Below, piece after piece: positions 58,542 to 64,000 of a stretch of 64,000 nt of DNA. The stretch's first letter is position 1. Each line of letters begins with the position of its first letter. The stretch lies in contig JACDOX010000391.1 in NCBI GenBank assembly GCA_014549065.1, positions 389,236-453,235 of the forward strand, in the 5' to 3' direction. The DNA comes from Cardinalis cardinalis (Eukaryota; Chordata; Aves; Passeriformes; Cardinalidae). Both the position numbers and the translations under genes were made by a program. Below the pieces are notes generated by a model. It worked only from the letters and a program-made list of their open reading frames with translations, was not told the origin of the DNA and did no database searches.

Positions 58542-61500
58542 GTAAATGACTGAAAGATCTTCACTGACCCAGTCAGGAGACAGAGAGGCTGTGAGTAACA
58601 AAGTCTTCTGCCCTTTTGTTCAAGATGCCTCAGCAGCACTTAAATCAAACGAGTACAAGGTCAGGCGATGTTGAATTTTAATTCTTTTTTCTAAAATGAA
58701 TATCAGAATAAGCAAATTGAAAAGGCAACCTGTAAATTCTGTTCTGCAGGTCATTTCTGAACTCTAGAGGAAAATTTCAGGTTGAAGGAATTTAAGTAAT
58801 GCTGTGTTTGTCTCTGCTCTTTTGCTGCTCTGTGAGAAGCTGAACTCAATTCCTCTTTCAATGCTGATCACTGAGCACAGGGATGCTCTGCCTGTGGAGG
58901 GGATGCAGGGTCAGAGAGGAAGGATATAAAGTGCTAACTAATAGCTCAAATCACTTTTCTGAGGAGAAGTGAATCACTCTTCTCTGAAGAGAAGAATCAC
59001 GTGTCTGAGGAGACATCTCTGAGGTCTCCTTCACCCTGGAAGGAGGCTGTGCAACTCGTAACCTGCTTCTCCAGGTAAATGCTCCACACCAGACCCATCT
59101 CAGAGGAGCTTGGTCGCAATCTCCTGACTGCATTCCAGTGTTTGCAGTCTCAGTCCTCTACAAAGCAAACATGGCTTGCCAGTGTGCTTGGGTTTTCCCT
59201 GGTCTAGGTTTCCTCAATGTACCATTTTAGGTTGTGTCAACAACATTCTGGTTGTCTTGTGCTCTTTTTTTTTTCTCTTCCTCAGAAAAAATCATTTTAC
59301 AGCTGCCTCACTATTTGTAGCTCTTAGATGCTCAGACAGAATCCAGTGACAGCATCAAGTGGTTTCTGCTGGGAAAGTTCATTCTGTGCAACAGGGAAGA
59401 TTATGACAACTATATTTTATAAGATGACAGAGCTAGACAATGGGTTTTTAAAGAAATGTGGGGTTGTTTTTACTGTATTTTTGCTTAAGGCTTGGCTACC
59501 TGAGTGCTGTTCCAGGCAGGAGCACTGCTGCCTGTGTGGGTGGTGACTGCCGGCCTCACACTGTGACAGAGAGTGGGAGGGGAAGCTGGCATAACTTACA
59601 CCCTGTCTGCCATCCTCTTGGCCTCTGCCTGAAATACAAACATTCACATCCCAGTCTCCTTGCTGAGCAGAGAACATTTATTTGTGGCATGTTGATGCCC
59701 CAAGCTGCCCCTGTGGCTGTGCAGAGCAGACTCCAGGTCAGACAGTGTGCTCCTGTCCAGCCCAGGAGTTGGGGTTTGATTCTGGGTGCTGGGGACACAA
59801 AAAGCCAAGGGGGATGTACCAGGGTCTTGCCTCTCGCTGTGAGTTTACTTAACCAGCAGATGAGGGAGGGATGGCCCCAGAGACAGAGATTTTAGCATAA
59901 TATATTATCCTTGTGGAAATTGCTATTTCTAGGACTTAAAGATGTGTGTGTTTCATTTTCAACATTTAGCTTACAAAGAAATGCCTTTCTCTTCTCAGGG
60001 TGTTATAGACATTATTTTCTTGTTATCAGTGTTGAGAATTCAGAATTCTCTTGTCAGATTCCCCTTGACTGAAATTTCCCCAAAGGCAGAGTCAGACCAT
60101 GCTGCAAAATGCAAAAAGCTGGTGGCATTGTTGTTCTCCAGATTAGCAAAAGAAGGTTAAACAATACAATGGCTGGAGGTTAAAAAGCCAATCTTATTAC
60201 CACAACAGGAAGGATTTCTCAGCCTTATATATAAAATTTTAAGGGATGTGCCAGGTAAAGCATTCCTGAGCACTGTACAGCACCAAGTCTGAGGTTGCTG
60301 TTTCTTCTTGTGTTTGTTGAACGCTTGAAAGGAGATAATATTACAAATAAAGAGGTTATTGTATTAATATTTTTACACTGTTCACATACACTTAGCAGTA
60401 AGCAGTGGTGATAGTAGTGATGAAGAAACAGCAAGTAATAGGAAATATTATATTGTTCTATATTCACAGAGCAACAAGGCTATTAAAATATATCCCAGAA
60501 GAATGAAACTTTATCAGGGTTTTTTAAAGGTATTTTAAACTGAAATGTAAGACAGACACATGTACTGGACTTGACCGTGGTTTGTGGGTTTTTTGTCATT
60601 CTCTAACACAAAGAAAATAAAAAAACTAAATTAAAAGGGCCATCCCAGTCTAAATGGAAATGCATTCTTTGAGTAACAAATTAAATAGAATATACTGCTG
60701 ATAGGGTAGGTGACAAAAATGCCATTTACAGAGAAAATATAATTTCTTTGGCATGACTGGAGACATTAGGGTGAGAGTCAATACCCTGGCTTGAATGAGT
60801 GTAGTTTGGCTTTTCCTGTGAGGCTGCTGGTGGATCCAAAACCAGATGGAAATGTGGCAGCCCTGGGCTCTCAGCCCTCTGGGTCCTGCCTGTGCTCTCT
60901 GTCCAGTTCTCTCCTGCTTTGGATGATCGTCGTTTCCTTTTCCCTCAAAATGAACAAACCAGAGCTGATGGATTAATTCAGCATTCAAACACTTCACTGT
61001 TTGTACTCAGTGCTGTTTATATAACCTAGAATTGTCTTTCCTCCCACTGTTAAATTTGTGTTTGTTACAATTGCTTTGTGGTCTGTTACAACAGATGAGT
61101 GGGAGAAACCATGAATATCATTTTCTTGGCTATGACACAGGATTATGTCTAGATCAAAAGTACTCTGGAAAGGCATGAACTCTCCTCCAAACTGTAATTT
61201 TCAGCATATAATGCCAAACAGAAACTTAAGTCAGTGAACTGCTTTTATAGAGGCACATATATTGCCATTGGGTACAGAGTTTTTCCTAGTGAAAGCAGGA
61301 GAACATTTCTGTATGAACTTTTCATAATTTCTGTATTTTCATAATTCTGAATTTTCCTAATTTCTGTATGAGCTTTTGTGGTTCAGCTGAAGTGAGGTGG
61401 CAGCCACTGTGCCAGTAGAAGACTCACTGGTTTTGACAAGAAAAAAGTGCACTAAGCCAAGCTTAGCCAGGAAATGAAGATTGGTCTCAGCAGACAGGAA

Positions 61501-63483
61501 ATAACCCTTGGGCCATTACAGGATTGATAGTCCAATTCAGAACTCTCTGCTTGTAAAATAAGTTTCTAGATAGTTTAATAATATAAGGTTTAGTACTATT
61601 GAATGCAAAAAAAAAAAAAAATTGTATCAAAAATGTCCTAAAGCCAAGACTTGAAAAAATAGGAAAACCTTCAGTGCAGCTCACCCCTGCTCAGTCCTGG
61701 AGCTCCATTGTCTCTCTGAGTCCTGGGGAGAGCCAATATCTGTTCATGGAAATGAAATCTGGTATGGAATTCACACCCTCAGGAATCCCAAAATTGACAT
61801 GGGAACCAAGCACAAGGAAAAGCAGCAAGAAATCTGAATGTTGAGAAGAATGGAGAGCACAAGAGACCAAAGGGGTGGTTATGCTCTGCTTTCCAACCTT
61901 GTTCATCCTGAGATTCTGCTGCAGAGTGAAGGTCATTAAAAACTTTGCTTTTTTCATTTTTTAAGGACTAAAAGTGCCTTGACTACAGTGCTGTGGGTGT
62001 ATGGAGTCTCAACCTACCAGAACTACTAATGTGGCAGAGAGTGACCCTTCTGTTTGCTAAAGGACAAGGAAGAAAATTTCTCATCCCGAGAAATCTGAAT
62101 TTTATTTCAAAGAGCAGCTGAGCATTGTGTCAATAATGTATGACCTGTGCCAAAGAATCATAAGAGAGTTGGCATAACAGTTCCCCACATCCTTAGTGAT
62201 TTTATAAAGATATGATAAAGGAAATTAGACAGCTATTGTTCCAATCTTCTAAAAAATATTGCTTATGGACTTGTCAGCCTGGTTTGATCCTGGGTAGAAC
62301 AACTGACAATTTACTGCTTAACTTTGTAAACATGGCTCAGAAGACAACACCCTTTTTAGTGGCAGTTAAAGACTATTGGATGACAAACCTGGTTAAGTGA
62401 AATAAATTTAATCAAAAAATAATCTTTAAGTAACACATTGTGATAGCACAGTTCTCACTGTCATATTTTCTGAAAAATCCTTTTGCCATGATTTTTCTCC
62501 TGGGAAGCTGAGAAGCCTCAGAGAAAAGCAAAACAATTCTTATCTCATTTGCTTCTCCTGTGTTGTGCTCATGTGGAATGTGTTTGGAGATTGTTTACCC
62601 ACAGGTGATTGTTCCATTGGATTCTGCTGNGAGNTGTTTTCACTCTTTGGCCAATCAGGGCCAAGCTGTGTCAGGACTCTGGAAAGAGTCAGGAGTTTTC
62701 ATTATTATCTTTTTAGCATTCAGTAAGTCACCTTTCTGTATTCTTTAGTATAGTATAGTATTCTTTAATATTAAAAAGTATTATTAAGTAATAAATCAGC
62801 CTTCTGAGAACATGGAGTCAGATTCATCATTCCTGCCTTCATCAGGACATTCCCTGCAAATACAATAAAGGAGTTGTCCCAGAGCTGGGATCTCCCTCAG
62901 CAGCAAATCCAGCCTGGAAAGGAGCAGCACATTTGGAGCCACAGCCTCTTTGGAGCAGTTTATGGAGCACAACAGAGCCAAGTCTGTTATATGGCTCCAT
63001 TAAACCCAACTGGAGGGCTTGGCCTTCTCCTCCCACCACAGAAACTGTGGTGGGAAAGCTCTGCTGAGGTCACTGTTGGACTGCAGCTCTCAGTCAGCCT
63101 GGCATGGGCAGCATTCATCAGCTTCAGCCAGGCAGGAAATTCTCTGTCCTAAACCAGAATTGACCCAATATTAAAAATTCATCCAACTTTGGAAGTTATT
63201 CACTACTTCACAAGGAAGCAGTCCTCACTCACACAGAGGTCTTGGTCAAACTGTTTTAGTGATAAAATGAAAAACAGAAATAAGGCAAAGGAACACTTTT
63301 AGCTGAGCTGCTCCATCCTTTCTTCTTTTCTGTAAAATACTTCAAACACTGAAGTGACTGTAGTGAAATGAAGCGTGTGCATCTCTGATGCAAAACACTG
63401 TTTTGCACTATTCTTCAGAGCTTTTTTCCCCCCCTCCCACCAGTAAATTCTTTTTTTTTCCTTTCTTTTGCTGGGTATTTTAG
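58542..63483 (+). other. IL20RB: IL20RB intron 1
   Basis: This 4.9-kb intron runs from GTAAAT to a long T-rich tract (about 63441-63475) and the acceptor TTTTAG. It contains one solo LTR in the sense direction (about 62452-62864), short T and A runs at 59262-59275 and 61607-61621, and no other exon that I can support. The LTR carries its own poly(A) signal region (AATAAA near 62791) on the same strand as the gene, so premature polyadenylation of the host transcript is possible but not shown. Confidence 0.75.
62452..62864 (+). mobile_element. Solo LTR, family A, in IL20RB intron 1
   Basis: It has family A blocks in order: TCATATTTTCTGAAAAATCC, TTCTCCTGGGAAGCTGAGAAG, TTTGGAGATTGTTTACC, TTTAGTATAGTATAG and AATAAATCAGCCTTCTGAG. 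It ends near TGCAAATACA. The exact 5' edge is uncertain (TTCTCACTGTCAT in place of TGTCACTATCAT) and no target duplication was matched. It is in the sense direction relative to the receptor gene. Confidence 0.85.
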
Positions 63484-63610
63484 GAGGAGATGCTTTTTTG
63501 CCAGCACCTCAGAGTATCTCCATTCTTTCAACCAACATGAAACACTTCTTAACTTGGAGTCCTGTGATTGTCCAGGGAGCAACTGTGAGATACTCAGTTG
63601 AGTTTCAAGG
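63484..63610 (+). CDS. IL20RB: IL20RB coding exon 2 (start of first fibronectin III domain)
   Basis: This 127-nt exon lies between a pyrimidine-rich acceptor ending TTTTAG and the donor GTAACT. It reads in frame as two bases of a split Gly codon, 41 codons, then two bases of another Gly codon (phase 2). The peptide contains LPAPQSISILSTNMKHF, then LTWSPVIVQGATVRYSVEFQG. This is the N-terminal strand region of the first fibronectin III domain of class II cytokine receptors: LPAPQ opening, 'NMKH-L-WSPV' core, and 'Y-VE-QG' at the exon end. The closest family member known to me is IL20RB, which shares the LSTNMKH and WSPVI stretches. IL20RA, IL22RA1 and IFNGR1 fit less well. Phase 1 entry and phase 2 exit match the conserved family gene structure. 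No stop or frameshift is present. The ligand-binding remainder, membrane segment and cytoplasmic tail lie beyond the window. Confidence 0.92.
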
Positions 63611-64000
63611 GTAACTACTTAAATTTTTTTTATTCTTTTTCCATTTTGAACATTGTTCATCTCAACTTTAAGTTCTAAATTTTTGGGTGTCTTTTTATAT
63701 TCAGTTCAGAAGCTTAAGAGAAGTTTAGCACTGTTAATGAGAAAGGAAAAATTCCTTTTGTTCCAGTTCTGAAACAGTTTGCAAGTTAATAGATGCTGGA
63801 GTAATCCAAGGTGTGCATCAGTTCCATATAAGAAATCTGCTTCTATCCAAGAATTGAAAAGTTAAGAAGATTTGCAACATTTTATTTAGAAGGGGAAAGA
63901 TAAAACACCACAGGAGGTTTCTGGTACATCTTGAGCTCTGACTTTAATTACAATATGGCTTTGGGATTGGGGACTGTGGAAACTCAGGGCACAGGGAATA
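63611..64000 (+). other. IL20RB: Start of IL20RB intron 2
   Basis: The sequence from the donor GTAACT to the window edge contains no further exon. Confidence 0.7.

Noticed and set aside
58085..58549. A 154-codon frame ending in the receptor signal peptide
   Set aside because: The true start is better placed at the ATG at 58484. The upstream part has no signal or family character and would bury the signal sequence inside a long N-terminus.
1..64000. CRISPR arrays, operons or phage modules
   Set aside because: All tandem arrays have diverged units without spacer structure, and the sequence is clearly vertebrate nuclear DNA.

Overview
The window looks like nuclear DNA of a bird, most likely a passerine. 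It is AT-rich and almost all non-coding, and carries at least ten families of long terminal repeats (LTRs) that look like songbird endogenous retroviruses. No CR1 LINE tail was recognised. The one protein that can be named is a vertebrate class II cytokine receptor. There is no bacterial-type gene content. Isolated single Ns are scattered throughout, roughly one every few hundred bases, and there is one true gap (20095-20249).

Genes. Two first coding exons point away from each other. On the minus strand, a 76-codon exon (23486-23713) starts in a CpG-rich block (about 23490-24110) and ends in a strong splice donor. Its product is a charged, probably nuclear protein that I do not recognise, and the rest of the gene should lie toward coordinate 1 or beyond. 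On the plus strand, a signal-peptide exon (58484-58541) and a fibronectin-type exon (63484-63610) fit together in phase 1 and match the start of IL20RB, the beta subunit of the IL-20/IL-19/IL-24 receptors. The later exons lie past the right edge.

Layout. 1-9.9 kb: presumed intron or intergenic DNA with a perfect hairpin (412-445), a minisatellite (about 1243-1712) and a solo LTR. 9.9-13.0 kb: a retroviral patchwork made of an LTR with a tRNA-Trp-type primer site, a second LTR, a partial LTR followed by four 59-bp units complementary to a tRNA-Lys-like sequence, and a third LTR that splits a repeat whose intact copy lies 1.5 kb away. 13-23 kb: mostly unremarkable, with a gapped LTR at 19.9-20.7 kb. 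23.5-24.1 kb: CpG-rich promoter and minus-strand exon. 24.7-25.3 kb: 51-bp minisatellite. 25-44 kb: sparse LTRs. 44-52.7 kb: dense LTRs, including an LTR nested inside another and an LTR-like unit built on a 42-bp minisatellite. 53.8-56.5 kb: a large inverted repeat, about 2 kb upstream of the IL20RB start codon. 56.8-64 kb: LTR, IL20RB exon 1, intron 1 with another LTR, and exon 2.

Target-site duplications (TSDs) visible by eye allow several insertions to be defined to the base. One LTR family has eight copies in this window. Three of these have perfect 6-bp TSDs, and the copy with adjoining internal sequence has a tRNA-Trp-like primer site, a combination known from alpharetrovirus-like elements. 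Exon and repeat calls were made by reading the sequence. No database search was run.
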